DNA from: JAVVHH01 sp965276815
GTDB lineage: Bacteria; Pseudomonadota; Alphaproteobacteria; Acetobacterales; Acetobacteraceae
DNA length: 64,000 bases
Reading direction: 5' to 3'
NCBI GenBank assembly: GCA_965276815.1
Contig: CBDIBE010000008.1
Location: 1 to 64,000 of the forward strand
Shown here: one piece after another, positions 17,040 through 26,093 of the stretch
Numbering within the stretch: position 1 is the first letter of the stretch
How the letters are laid out: every line of letters starts with the position of its first letter
Position numbers and translations under genes: made by a program
The notes under the pieces: generated by a model
Database searches by the model: none
What the model was told of the DNA's origin: nothing
What the model saw: only the letters and a program-made list of their open reading frames with translations

Positions 17040-17950
17040 GGCGGCTCGTCACGACGGCGATGACCGTGTTCCTGCTGGGCGCGCCCGTAGCCGTCGCGTT
17101 CGGCGCGTCCGGCTACGTGCTGTCCGTGGCGACGCGGGCAGCGGTGTTCGCGATTGCGGCCGTGTCGCTGCAGTTCATCCTGGGTTTCGGCGGAATGGTC
17201 AGCTTCGGCCACGCCGCCATGGTCGGGATCGGCGCCTATACCGTGCTGATCAGTCGCGGGGGCGACGCGATCTGGGTCTTGCCGCTGGCCATGGCGGCGG
17301 CGGCGCTGTTCGCCTTCATCACCGGGCTGGTGGCGCTGCGGGCGCAGGGCGTGGCGTTCCTGATGATCACGCTGGCCTTCGGGCAGATGGCGTATTTCGT
17401 CGCCGGGTCGCTGGCGGTCTATGGCGGCGATGACGGGATGGCGCTCGACGCGCGCTCGCCCCTTTTCGGGACGGACGCGCTCGAGAGAGGCGTGGTGTTC
17501 CACTATGCCGTGGTGGTCAGCCTGATCTTGTTTGGCTTGCTGCTGCGCATGCTGGGGAATTCGCCGTATGGGCGGGCGCTACGGGCGGTGCGGGAGAACC
17601 CAGTGCGCGCCACCGCGCTCGGCTTCGACGTGACTCGGATCCGGCTCGCTGCCTATACGGTGGGCGGCGCGGGCGGCGGCCTAGCCGGGTTCTGGCTCGC
17701 CAATAACAGCCAATATGTCAGCCCCGGCATCCTGGATTGGCGCAACTCCGGCCAGATCCTGATCATGGTGATCCTGGGCAGCATGGGGCGGCAGCGACGC
17801 AGTTTGCGGGGACGCCTGCTGGGTGCTGCGGCCGGCGCCATCGTCCTCATCGTCGCCGAAGAGTATCTGGCCGGGCTGACCCAACATTGGCCGCTGATCC
17901 TCGGCGCCATCCTGGTCGCGGCGGCGCTGGCCGGGCGGCGGCGCAGATGA
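17036..17950 (+). CDS. livM: LivM-like ABC permease
   Basis: 304 residues from ATG 17036, which overlaps the livH stop by four bases; the open frame extends much further upstream but only this start gives the family N-terminus. Hydrophobic throughout with the LivM hallmarks ILGFGGMVSFGHAAMVGIGA and ALRAVRENPVRATALGFDV (coupling loop), then ILIMVILGSMG. It pairs with the LivH-like subunit to form the translocation path. Stop overlaps the next gene by four bases. Confidence 0.93.
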   Translation: MRRLVTTAMTVFLLGAPVAVAFGASGYVLSVATRAAVFAIAAVSLQFILGFGGMVSFGHAAMVGIGAYTVLISRGGDAIWVLPLAMAAAALFAFITGLVALRAQGVAFLMITLAFGQMAYFVAGSLAVYGGDDGMALDARSPLFGTDALERGVVFHYAVVVSLILFGLLLRMLGNSPYGRALRAVRENPVRATALGFDVTRIRLAAYTVGGAGGGLAGFWLANNSQYVSPGILDWRNSGQILIMVILGSMGRQRRSLRGRLLGAAAGAIVLIVAEEYLAGLTQHWPLILGAILVAAALAGRRRR

Positions 17951-18672
17951 CCCTGTCGGTGCGCAACTTGCACAAAAGTTTCGGCGCGATCGCGGTGACG
18001 CGCGATGTGAGCCTCGACGTGCCCATACCGGGCCTGCATGCCTTGATCGGGCCGAACGGGGCGGGCAAGACCAGCTTGATCCAGCTTCTCATGGGCTTGC
18101 TGAAGCCGGATTCGGGCCGCGTGTTGCTAGACGATCGCGACATCACCCGCCTCCGACCGCATGCGCGGGCGCGGCTGGGCCTCGCGCGCACGTTCCAGAT
18201 CAGTCAGCTCGTCCCGAGCTTCACGGCGGCCGAGAACGTCGCGCTCGCCGTGCAGGCCCGTCAGCGCCATCCGCTCCGTCCGTTCGGCCGGGCCGGGCAG
18301 CGGCGGGTGCTGCCTTATTTGGACACGGCCGGCCTGGCCACCCAGGCGCTGACCCCCGCGCAGGACCTCTCGCACGGCGAACGCCGCGCGCTCGAACTCG
18401 CCTCGGCTTTGGCGCTCGAGCCCCGCTGCATCCTGCTCGACGAACCGCTGGCCGGGATGGGGCATGATGAGGCGCAGGACACCATCGCGCTGCTGCTGCG
18501 GCTGAAAACGCGGTTCGGCCTGTTGCTGGTCGAGCATGATACGGAGGCGGTGTTCGCGCTGGCGGACCAGGTCTCGGTGCTGGTTGCGGGCGCGATCATC
18601 GCGTCGGGGACGCCGTCGCAGATCCGCGCCGACCCGGCGGTCCGCGCCGCCTATCTGGGCGACGCATGCTGA
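17947..18672 (+). CDS. livG: LivG-like ABC ATP-binding protein
   Basis: 241 residues: Walker A GPNGAGKTS, signature DLSHGERRALELASAL, Walker B CILLDEPLAGM, and H-loop LLVEHD. The spacing and AENVALAVQ segment fit the LivG subgroup. One of two ATPases that power the importer; it binds the cytoplasmic face of the permeases. Starts four bases inside livM and its end overlaps the livF start by seven bases. The signature has H instead of the usual G (LSHGE), a change that occurs in this subgroup. Confidence 0.93.
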   Translation: MTLSVRNLHKSFGAIAVTRDVSLDVPIPGLHALIGPNGAGKTSLIQLLMGLLKPDSGRVLLDDRDITRLRPHARARLGLARTFQISQLVPSFTAAENVALAVQARQRHPLRPFGRAGQRRVLPYLDTAGLATQALTPAQDLSHGERRALELASALALEPRCILLDEPLAGMGHDEAQDTIALLLRLKTRFGLLLVEHDTEAVFALADQVSVLVAGAIIASGTPSQIRADPAVRAAYLGDAC

Positions 18673-19358
18673 CCGTCTCGGGGCTCGAGGCCGGCTACGG
18701 CAAGGCGCAGGTGCTGTTCGGCATCGACTTCAGCCTCGGCGAGGGCGAGGTGCTGGCGCTGATGGGCCGCAACGGCATGGGCAAGACCACGACGGTGCGG
18801 GCGATCATGGGCCTGCTGCGGCCAAGCGCGGGCACGGTGGTGTTCCGCGGGGCGGAGCTGGCCGGCGCGCGGCCGCACCGGGTCGCGCAGTCCGGAATCG
18901 GGCTGGTGCCGGAAGGACGGCACGTGTTCCCGACGCTCAGCGTTGAGGAGAACCTGGTCGCCACCGCGCGGCGCGGCGCCGGGCGCTGGACGCTCGACCG
19001 GGTCTACGCCCTGTTTCCCGGCCTGGCCGAGCGTCGCGGCAACCGCGGGCAAGAGCTCTCGGGCGGCGAGCAGCAAATGCTGGCGATCGGCCGCGCATTG
19101 ATGACCAATCCGCGCCTGCTGATCCTCGATGAGGCGACGGAGGGGTTGGCGCCGCTGATCCGCGCCGAGATCTTTGCCTGTCTGCGGACGCTGCGGGCGG
19201 AGGGCGAATCGATCCTGGTGATCGACAAGCATTTGGCGCTTCTCGCCAGCTTGGCGGACCGGATCGTCGTGTTGGAGAAAGGCCGAGTCGCTTGGACCGG
19301 CGCCGCCGTCGCGTTGGCCGCCGACCCGGCGGCAGCCGACCGCCTCTTGCACGTATGA
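18666..19358 (+). CDS. livF: LivF-like ABC ATP-binding protein
   Basis: 230 residues: Walker A GRNGMGKTT at about 34-42, GLVPEGRHVFPTLSVEENL (LivF hallmark), signature LSGGEQQ and Walker B LLILDEATEGLAP. Second ATPase of the importer and last gene of the operon; the five frames from 14942 to 19358 overlap or are separated by one base, so one transcript is very likely. The H-loop region reads ILVIDKHLALL. Confidence 0.94.
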   Translation: MLTVSGLEAGYGKAQVLFGIDFSLGEGEVLALMGRNGMGKTTTVRAIMGLLRPSAGTVVFRGAELAGARPHRVAQSGIGLVPEGRHVFPTLSVEENLVATARRGAGRWTLDRVYALFPGLAERRGNRGQELSGGEQQMLAIGRALMTNPRLLILDEATEGLAPLIRAEIFACLRTLRAEGESILVIDKHLALLASLADRIVVLEKGRVAWTGAAVALAADPAAADRLLHV

Positions 19359-19383
19359 TGGTCGCAGAGCCTGGGCGGGTCTC

Positions 19384-19477
19384 GTCATCGTGAGCCGCGA
19401 AGCCGCGTGGCAAGCCAGGCCCGCGTAGGTTCGTGCCGCCCTGAATCGCTTCGTCGCTATGCTCCTCGCGATGCTGG
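19384..19477. repeat. Putative dispersed palindromic repeat element
   Basis: Between livF and the convergent deacetylase gene lies about 95 bp with mutually complementary ends (GTCATCGTGAG and GCGAAG at the left; CTTCGTCGC and CTCGCGATG at the right). It looks like the short non-coding repeats of the type 'gtcatcgcgagc...cttcgtcgc...ctcgcgatg' that I recall from alphaproteobacterial intergenic regions. Only one copy is in this window, so dispersed status is inference. Confidence 0.4.
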
Positions 19478-19501
19478 GATCATCGGGGGGAGAGCGCGCA
19501 A

Positions 19502-20404
19502 TCACGGCCCGCATGGATGGCGGGCGATCCAGTGCCGCGCGATTTCGATGCGCTTGCACACCCAAATATCCGGAAAATCCTGCAAGTAGGTGAGAAAACG
19601 CCGTAGCGCCTCGGCCCGGCCCGGCCGTCCCGCGAGCCGCATATGCAGGCCGACCGACATCATCCCCGGCCGCTCGGCGCCCTCCCGATAAAGACAGTCG
19701 AAACTGTCCCTCAAATATGTGAAGAAATCGCCACCGCTGCCAAATCCGGCTGGATTGACGAATTTACTATCGTTCACATCCATGGTGTAGGGTACGATCA
19801 GGTGGGGATGGCCGTTCGCGCGTAACCAGTAGGGCAGCTCGTCAGCATAACTGTCGCTGTCATAGAGGAAGCCGCCATGCTCCATGATCAGGCGCCGCGT
19901 ATTTACGCTGGGGCCGGTTCGGCAATACCAGCCGAGCGGGCGCTGGCCGGTCATGTGCTCGATCGAGGCGACCGCGCGCGCGATGTGGTCGCGCTCCTCC
20001 GCCTCGCTGAGCAGCCAGTGCTTCTCCCAGCGCCAGCCGTGACAGCATATGTCGTAGCCCGCCGCCACGATCGCCGCGGTCGCTTCCGGGTTGCGCTCCA
20101 GCGCCAGCGCGCAGCCGAACACCGTCACCGGCAGCCCGAATTCCTGGAACAGGCGGTGCAGCCGCCAAAATCCGACCCGGCTGCCGAACTCGTACAGCGT
20201 CTCGGAATAGAGATCGCGCGTGCCAGCCGGCACGGCGGAACTGGCGCCCTCCAGCAACCCGCTCTCCGAGGCCGCGTCGCCGTCGCCGATGCTATATTCC
20301 GAGCCTTCCTCGTAATTGAAGACAAAGTTGATCGCGAGCCGCGCGCCCCCGGGCCACGCCGCGTGCGGCCGGTTTGGCCCGTAGCCGATCAGGTCTCTGC
20401 GCAT
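19502..20404 (-). CDS. puuE: Polysaccharide-deacetylase-family protein, PuuE allantoinase-like
   Basis: 300 residues opening MRRDLIGYGPNRPHAAWPGG, the near-invariant start of PuuE-type allantoinases, with NFVFNYEEGSE, EFGSRVGFWRLHRLF, DICCHGWRWEKH and HMRLAGRPGRAEAL as further family motifs. Members of this subgroup of the NodB/polysaccharide deacetylase fold hydrolyse allantoin in purine degradation rather than sugars. ATG 20404 chosen on the family N-terminus; the frame extends to 20476. Divergent from the WalW-type gene with 95 bp between starts. No other purine-catabolic genes are in the window, so the allantoinase role remains probable rather than certain. Confidence 0.82.
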   Translation of the reverse strand: MRRDLIGYGPNRPHAAWPGGARLAINFVFNYEEGSEYSIGDGDAASESGLLEGASSAVPAGTRDLYSETLYEFGSRVGFWRLHRLFQEFGLPVTVFGCALALERNPEATAAIVAAGYDICCHGWRWEKHWLLSEAEERDHIARAVASIEHMTGQRPLGWYCRTGPSVNTRRLIMEHGGFLYDSDSYADELPYWLRANGHPHLIVPYTMDVNDSKFVNPAGFGSGGDFFTYLRDSFDCLYREGAERPGMMSVGLHMRLAGRPGRAEALRRFLTYLQDFPDIWVCKRIEIARHWIARHPCGP

Positions 20405-20499
20405 CGCGCCAGCTTCGCGGCGTTCTCCGGCGGGTGCAAGCCGGACTTCACGCGCTTGGACCGGGCTGCTACCCACATGCCGATCGCTCGGGACCCCAC

Positions 20500-21519
20500 A
20501 TGCCGCCCCTTCCGGTATTTCGCCTGCTGCCGCCCGCTCCCGCGCCGACCCTCATGGTGATCGTGGACACCGAGGAGGAGTTCGACTGGGCTGCGCCGTT
20601 CGATCGTGCCAGCACGCAGGTCGAGAACATCCGTCATCAGCACTTGGCGCAGGAGATCTTCGACGAGCACGCGATCGCCCCGACCTACGCCGTGGACTAC
20701 CCGGTCGCCAACAGCGCGGATGCGACCTCGGTGCTGAAACCCATATTGGAGCGGGGCGGCTGCGACATTGGCGCGCATCTGCACCCCTGGGTGAACCCGC
20801 CCGACGACGAGGCGGTCAGCACCTTCCACTCCTATGCGTGCAATCTGGCGCCCGGGTTGCTGCAACGGAAATTGCAGGTGCTCACCGAAACGATCCGCTC
20901 CAGCTTCGGCCGTTCGCCTGCGCTGTATAAGGCGGGCCGCTACGGTGTCGGCCCGGAAACGCCGGCCGCGCTCGAGGCGCTCGGCTACGTCGCCGACGCC
21001 AGCGTGGTCCCGCATACGGATTTCGGCGCCGATGGCGGCCCGGACTTCCGCTCCATGCCCGACCAGCCTTTCTTGACCGCGAAAGACCTCCTGGAAGTGC
21101 CGCTCTCCGTCCACTTCGTCGGGCGCGCGGCGGCCGCCGGGCCGCGCCTGTTCCCGCTGCTGGACCGGGCGCGGCGCATGCGACTGCCCGGCATCGCGGC
21201 GCGGCTGAAGTTGCTCGAGCGGTTACGCCTTAGCCCGGAAGGTCATGACGGCGACGATATGATACGGCAGACGCGGGCTGCCTTGGCGCGCGGTCAACAC
21301 TATTTCGCGCTGACCTACCACAGTTCGAGCCTAATGACCGGCGGTTCACCCTACGCGCGCACGATACGCGATCGCGACCAGATTTTAAGAAATCTCACGA
21401 CTTATTTGCGCTATTTCATGAAACTATCCGGCGCGCGGGCAACAACCGTTCGGGTTTTGGCCGAGTCCCTGGCAGCGCCAGCTCAGTCCGGCCGGCATTC
21501 CTATGCAGCCAGCCTCTAA
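20500..21519 (+). CDS. WalW-type polysaccharide deacetylase-fold protein
   Basis: 339 residues, no signal peptide. Begins PTLMVIVDTEEEFDWAAPFD, a metal-binding Asp/Glu motif of the deacetylase fold, followed by GCDIGAHLHPWVNPP (His-rich metal site) and LTYHSSSLMTGGSPYA near the end. This is the pattern of proteins annotated WalW, often found in exopolysaccharide or cell-surface loci. It overlaps the annotated frame of the ATP-grasp/phosphatase gene, so the two are probably co-translated. Substrate is unknown; a glycan N- or O-deacetylase role is inference. Confidence 0.8.
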   Translation: MPPLPVFRLLPPAPAPTLMVIVDTEEEFDWAAPFDRASTQVENIRHQHLAQEIFDEHAIAPTYAVDYPVANSADATSVLKPILERGGCDIGAHLHPWVNPPDDEAVSTFHSYACNLAPGLLQRKLQVLTETIRSSFGRSPALYKAGRYGVGPETPAALEALGYVADASVVPHTDFGADGGPDFRSMPDQPFLTAKDLLEVPLSVHFVGRAAAAGPRLFPLLDRARRMRLPGIAARLKLLERLRLSPEGHDGDDMIRQTRAALARGQHYFALTYHSSSLMTGGSPYARTIRDRDQILRNLTTYLRYFMKLSGARATTVRVLAESLAAPAQSGRHSYAASL

Positions 21520-21589
21520 TCGGCTAGTTCAGGATGCTGGCTACGACACGCGCCCCGAGCGTGCGGAGGTTCGGGCGGCCGAGACCGGA

Positions 21590-23302
21590 ATGGCGAGGAC
21601 GGAGAAGTTGAACCGGGGCAAGGCTCTTGTCATGGGCGACGACACGCGCGGGTTCCTCGCGACCGTGCGCTCGCTCGGCCGCAAGCGCATCGAGGTCCAC
21701 GCGGCGCCGGCCGATTTCCGCTCCCCGGCCCTTTCTTCCCGTTATATCAGGACGCTGCACGACTTGCCGCCCTGGATGGGCGACGGCGCGGACTGGCTCG
21801 CCACGATGCGCCGGTTGCTGCAGGAGCAGCGCTTCGACCTCGTCATCCCGTGCGACGAGCGCAACTTGCTGCCGCTGCAGCGCCATCGCGATGAGCTTTC
21901 GGCGTTCGCGCGCCTGGCGATCCCGAACGACGCGGCGATCCACGTCCTGTTCGACAAGCACGCCACGCGGGAACTGGCCCTGCGCGTCGGAGTGAACGTC
22001 GCGCCCGGGCGGCTGGCGCGCCAGGGCGATCGCGCGGAACAGCTGATCGCCGAACTCGGGGTTCCCATCGTGGTCAAGCCGCGGCGCTCCTACACGCTGG
22101 AGACGCTGGGCACGCGCGGCCGGGTCCATGTGGTCGACGACGCGGCGAAACTCGATCGCTTGCTCGCCGAGGCCGAGCCGGACAGCTTGCTGCTCGAGGG
22201 CTATTTCGAAGGCCGCGGTCTCGGCGTCTCGATCCTGGCCCACGAGGGCCGGCTGCTGCAGGCCTTCGAACATCATCGCGTGCACGAGCGCTCCGGCAGC
22301 AGCTTCTACCGCATCAGCGCGCCGCTCGACCCGGCGCTGGCCGCCGCCTGCGCGGCAATCGCCGCTGGCGTCGACTTCACCGGCGTCGCGATGTTCGAGT
22401 TCAAGCGCAACGAGGCGCGCGACTGGGTGCTGCTCGAGGTCAACGCCCGTCCCTGGGGGTCGCTGCCGCTGCCGGTCGCCCTCGGGGTGGATTTCCCCTA
22501 TCGCTGGTATCAGCTTCTGGTGAAGCATCTGGAGACGCCAGCGGTCGAGTATCGGACCGGCGTCTACGCCCGCAATCTCGTGCCCGACATGGTCGCCGCG
22601 ATCGCCGACGCACAGTCGCTCGGCCTGCCGCCGCTGCGCTTCTCGCTGTTCCTGGCGCGCCGCATGCTGGATATGCGAAGGGTCCTGACGAGGGGCGAGT
22701 TGCAGGACGTATTGGTGTCCGACGATCTCGGGCCGGCGCAGGCCGAGTTCCAGTCGCTGCTGCGCGGCGGCGCGCGCCGGGTCGGCCGGACCTTGCCGGG
22801 CGCCAAGGCGCGGATCCGGTCCAAAGCGGAAGCCCAGGTCAGGGCGGCGGCGCAGCGCGGCCGGCCCGTGCGGGTGCTGTTCATCTGCCAGGGCAATATT
22901 TGCCGCAGCCCTTACGGCGCAACCCGGCTGCAGAACCTGGTGCCGGACGAGACGAAGCTTATGGCCAGCTCGGCCGGCATGCTGCCGCGCCCTGGCCGGG
23001 CCACGCCCTTGCTCGGCCAGCAAGCCGCCGCGGCGCATGGCGTCGACCTTTCGTCCCATTGCTCCGCTTGGCTGGACCGCAGCACCGCCGAGGCCGCATC
23101 GCTGCTCATCGTGTTCGAGGATACGAACAGCGCCGCCATCGCCGACCGCTATCCGGGCCTGAAGACCCAAGTGGTCAAGCTCGGCGACCTGACCGGTGCC
23201 GGCGACATCCCCGACCCGGTGGATGGCGACCGCGCCGTCTTCGACCAAGTCTACGCCGAGATCGGCCGCGGCGTCGATGCGCTGGCGCGGCTCTTGGCAT
23301 GA
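21590..23302 (+). CDS. ATP-grasp enzyme fused to low-molecular-weight tyrosine phosphatase
   Basis: About 570 residues in two modules. Residues ~10-400 are an ATP-grasp ligase of the carbamoyl-phosphate-synthase/D-Ala-D-Ala-ligase type: a pre-ATP-grasp fold (GKALVMGDDTRGFLATVRSLG), then PIVVKPRRS, LLLEGYFEGRGLGVS and the metal-binding VLLEVNARPWGSLPLP. Residues ~425-570 are a low-molecular-weight protein tyrosine phosphatase: P-loop CQGNICRS with nucleophile Cys at about 433, and the DPVDG loop near 537. ATG 21590 is chosen because the fold begins right after it; ATG 21503 overlaps the upstream WalW-type gene by 17 bases and is possible. The cytoplasmic fusion next to a deacetylase suggests control or building of a surface glycan or peptide. 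Confidence 0.88.
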   Translation: MARTEKLNRGKALVMGDDTRGFLATVRSLGRKRIEVHAAPADFRSPALSSRYIRTLHDLPPWMGDGADWLATMRRLLQEQRFDLVIPCDERNLLPLQRHRDELSAFARLAIPNDAAIHVLFDKHATRELALRVGVNVAPGRLARQGDRAEQLIAELGVPIVVKPRRSYTLETLGTRGRVHVVDDAAKLDRLLAEAEPDSLLLEGYFEGRGLGVSILAHEGRLLQAFEHHRVHERSGSSFYRISAPLDPALAAACAAIAAGVDFTGVAMFEFKRNEARDWVLLEVNARPWGSLPLPVALGVDFPYRWYQLLVKHLETPAVEYRTGVYARNLVPDMVAAIADAQSLGLPPLRFSLFLARRMLDMRRVLTRGELQDVLVSDDLGPAQAEFQSLLRGGARRVGRTLPGAKARIRSKAEAQVRAAAQRGRPVRVLFICQGNICRSPYGATRLQNLVPDETKLMASSAGMLPRPGRATPLLGQQAAAAHGVDLSSHCSAWLDRSTAEAASLLIVFEDTNSAAIADRYPGLKTQVVKLGDLTGAGDIPDPVDGDRAVFDQVYAEIGRGVDALARLLA

Positions 23303-23372
23303 CGCGCTCGCGCGGCCCTTGGCATAGCGAGGGGCGTGCGCCAGCATAGTGTTCCGTTTGAAGGACACCGCC

Positions 23373-24578
23373 ATGGCCCGGCGCGGCATGCAGTTTGGCA
23401 TTTTCCTCGCCCCGTTCCATCGCAGGGGCGATAACCCGACGCTTGCGATCGCCCGCGACATCGAGATGATCGAGCATCTTGACCGGCTCGGCTTCGATGA
23501 GGCCTGGATCGGCGAGCACCATTCGGCAGGCTGGGAGATTATCGCCTCGCCGGAGCTGGTCATCGCCGCCGCGGCCGAGCGGACCAAGCACATCCGGCTC
23601 GGCACCGGGGTCACCAGCCTGCCGTATCATCATCCCTTCCTGGTGGCGCAGCGCTTCGTGCAGCTCGATCACATGACACGCGGCCGGGCCATGCTGGGCT
23701 GCGGTCCCGGCGCGCTGGTGTCGGACGCCTACATGCTCGGCATCGAGCCGGGCGTGCAGCGCCGCCGCATGGACGAGGCGCTCGAGGCGATCATGGCGCT
23801 GCTGCGCTGCGACGGGCCGGTCACCCGCAAGACGGACTGGTTCGAGATGAACGAGGCGCGGCTGCATCTGCGCCCCTACAGCGACCCGCATTTCCCGATC
23901 TCGGTCGCGAGCACGCTGACCCCGGCCGGGCCGATGGCGGTCGGCAAGTATGGGATCGGCATGCTCTCGCTCGGCGCCGGCATGCCGGGCGGCTTGCAGG
24001 CGATCGCCGGGCAGTGGCGCCTGGCCGAGGCAGAGGCGGCCAAGCACGGCACGACCATCAGCCGGCGCGACTGGCGGATGGTGATGAACGTCCACGTGGC
24101 CGAGACCGACGAACAGGCGATGGAGGATGTGCGCCTCGGCGAGCGTCTGGAGACGGTGACCTATTTCGAGGACGCGCTCGGCCGCCCGCCGGGCCGCAGC
24201 CAGGATCCGTTGACCGACGGGGTCAAGGCGGGGACCACGCTGGTCGGCTCGCCGGAGACGGTCGCGCGCGGCATTGAGAACCTGGTCGCGCACAGCGAGG
24301 GCGGCTTCGGCGGCTTCCTGTTCCGCGCGCATGACTGGGCCGACCGCGAGCAGACCTGGCGCAGCTACGAGTTGTTCGCGCGCTGGGTGATGCCGCGCTT
24401 CCAGGACGTGCTCGAAATGCCGCAGGACTCTTGGGAGTGGTGCGTGGACAACCGCAAGACGATCTTTGGGCCGAACGTGGAGGCGCTGCGCCGCGCCTTC
24501 ACCGATGCCGGGCGCGCGGTGCCGGACCAGTACGAGGCGCGGGCCTCGGGCGCGCGCGACGTGCAGCCAGCCAAGTAA
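23373..24578 (+). CDS. LLM-class flavin-dependent oxidoreductase
   Basis: 401 residues of the bacterial luciferase-like TIM-barrel monooxygenases: QFGIFLAPFHRRGDNPTLAI, FDEAWIGEHHSAGWE, HIRLGTGVTSLPYHHP and LDHMTRGRAMLGCGPGAL are all family stretches. Closest in pattern to limonene 1,2-monooxygenase-like members, which use reduced FMN from a separate reductase and O2. ATG 23373 follows GAAGGA; a GTG 24 bases earlier also opens the frame. Stands alone, 70 bp after the phosphatase fusion; substrate unknown. Confidence 0.88.
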   Translation: MARRGMQFGIFLAPFHRRGDNPTLAIARDIEMIEHLDRLGFDEAWIGEHHSAGWEIIASPELVIAAAAERTKHIRLGTGVTSLPYHHPFLVAQRFVQLDHMTRGRAMLGCGPGALVSDAYMLGIEPGVQRRRMDEALEAIMALLRCDGPVTRKTDWFEMNEARLHLRPYSDPHFPISVASTLTPAGPMAVGKYGIGMLSLGAGMPGGLQAIAGQWRLAEAEAAKHGTTISRRDWRMVMNVHVAETDEQAMEDVRLGERLETVTYFEDALGRPPGRSQDPLTDGVKAGTTLVGSPETVARGIENLVAHSEGGFGGFLFRAHDWADREQTWRSYELFARWVMPRFQDVLEMPQDSWEWCVDNRKTIFGPNVEALRRAFTDAGRAVPDQYEARASGARDVQPAK

Positions 24579-24585
24579 CAGCGTA

Positions 24586-24609
24586 ATCCCCGGGCTTGAT
24601 CCGGGGGTC
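24586..24609. repeat. Short palindrome (CCCCGG-loop-CCGGGG)
   Basis: ATCCCCGGGCTTGATCCGGG and its continuation form a 6-bp perfect GC stem with a 7-base loop between the oxidoreductase gene and selO. Without a T-run it is a weak terminator; the sequence resembles short GC-rich palindromes scattered through alphaproteobacterial intergenic DNA. Confidence 0.35.
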
Positions 24610-24641
24610 CATGCAGCCGGCGGGCACTGACGAGGTCCTTC

Positions 24642-26093
24642 ATGCCGTTAGCTTCTTCTTACCGCCCCGCCGCCAAACACGCCGAATTGGGCGAGGCGTT
24701 TTACGACAAGGTCGAGGCGGCGCATTTCCCAAAGCACGTCCTGCGGCATCGCGACCAACGCTGGGCGGCGCGGATCGGGCTCGACGGGCTGACGGACGAC
24801 GAGTGGATTGCGCATTTCGGCCGCTTCGAGCCGCTGCCCGGCAGTTTTCCCGAGCCGCTCGCGCTGCGTTATCACGGCCATCAATTTCGCGCCTACAATC
24901 CCGAGCTCGGCGACGGGCGCGGCTTCCTCTTCGCGCAATTGTACGACCTCGAGGATGGCAGGCTGCTGGACCTCGGCACCAAAGGCAGCGGCCAGACTCC
25001 GTGGTCGCGCTTCGGCGACGGGCGGCTGACGCTCAAGGGCGGCGTGCGGGAGGTGCTGGCGACCAGTATGCTCGAGGCGCTTGGCGTCTACACCAGCAAA
25101 TCGCTGAGCCTGATCGAGACCGGCGAGGCGCTGGCCCGCCATGACGAGCCCTCGCCGACCCGGTCGGCGGTGCTGGTCCGGCTCAGCCACTCGCACATCA
25201 GGATCGGCAGCTTCCAGCGCTTCCGGGCGCTCGCTCAGCCGGACAATATCCGCCGCTTGCTGGACTATTCGGTGCGGACCTACCTGCCGGAGTGCTGGCG
25301 CGACGATGCGGGCGAGCGCGCGACGGCATTCCTGGCGGAGGTCGGCGCCCGGGTCGCCCGGCTCGGCGCGGAATGGATGGTGGCTGGCTTCGTGCACGGC
25401 GTGCTGAACACCGACAATATCAACATCACCGGAGAGAGCTTCGATTACGGACCATGGCGGTTCCTGCCGCACTACGATCCGGAATTTACCGCCGCCTATT
25501 TCGACGAGAGCGGGCTCTACGCCTATGGGCGGCAACCCGACACTTTATTGTGGAATCTGGTGCGGCTGGCCGAATGCCTCCTGCCGCTGGCATCCCAAGA
25601 GTCGCTGCAGCTGGTGCTGGAGGCGTTCGCGCCGGCGTTTCATAGCGCGTTGGACGCCGGCGTGCTGCGCCGGCTCGGGCTGGCGTCGGCGGGGCCGGAA
25701 GATGATCGGGCCTTGGCACAGGCATGGTGGGCCTTCCTCGACGAAAGCCGCATGCCGTTCGAGCAGGCGTTCTTCGACTGGTATGGCGGCCCGGCGAGCG
25801 CCGCCCGCGCCGGGCGCAGCGAATTCGCCGCCGGCTACGCGGGGGAAAGCTTCGCCCCGGTGCGCGCCACGATGGACCGCTTCGACCCGGCGCCGGGCCT
25901 GCTGCTGGACCATCCCTATTTCGCGCGTGCGAAGCCTTGCACGATGCTCATCGACGAGGTGGAAGCGCTCTGGGTGCCGATCGCGACCGAGGATGACTGG
26001 CGTCCGCTCCAGGCCAAGCTCGCCGCGATCGGCGAAGTGCAGGAGGCCTATCGCGCGGGTTCTCCCCGAGGGAACGGGGTCAGAAAATCTTGA
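24642..26093 (+). CDS. selO: Protein adenylyltransferase SelO (YdiU family)
   Basis: 483 residues, the normal length. This pseudokinase-fold enzyme transfers AMP from ATP to Ser/Thr/Tyr of target proteins during redox stress. Conserved blocks: YHGHQFRAYNPELGDGRGF, LDLGTKGSGQTPWSRFGDG (nucleotide-binding loop), VLVRLSHSHIRIGSFQ, and the catalytic GVLNTDNINI plus FDYGPWRF carrying the metal-binding Asn and Asp. The family often ends in a Cys-containing (Sec/CSS-like) tail; here the protein ends SPRGNGVRKS with no Cys, so the proposed C-terminal redox role may be absent. The last 14 bases overlap the convergent DUF3971 gene. Confidence 0.92.
   Translation: MPLASSYRPAAKHAELGEAFYDKVEAAHFPKHVLRHRDQRWAARIGLDGLTDDEWIAHFGRFEPLPGSFPEPLALRYHGHQFRAYNPELGDGRGFLFAQLYDLEDGRLLDLGTKGSGQTPWSRFGDGRLTLKGGVREVLATSMLEALGVYTSKSLSLIETGEALARHDEPSPTRSAVLVRLSHSHIRIGSFQRFRALAQPDNIRRLLDYSVRTYLPECWRDDAGERATAFLAEVGARVARLGAEWMVAGFVHGVLNTDNINITGESFDYGPWRFLPHYDPEFTAAYFDESGLYAYGRQPDTLLWNLVRLAECLLPLASQESLQLVLEAFAPAFHSALDAGVLRRLGLASAGPEDDRALAQAWWAFLDESRMPFEQAFFDWYGGPASAARAGRSEFAAGYAGESFAPVRATMDRFDPAPGLLLDHPYFARAKPCTMLIDEVEALWVPIATEDDWRPLQAKLAAIGEVQEAYRAGSPRGNGVRKS

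Noticed and set aside
21524..23614. 696-residue antisense frame
   Set aside because: Mirrors the ATP-grasp/phosphatase gene, whose catalytic motifs are intact on the plus strand.
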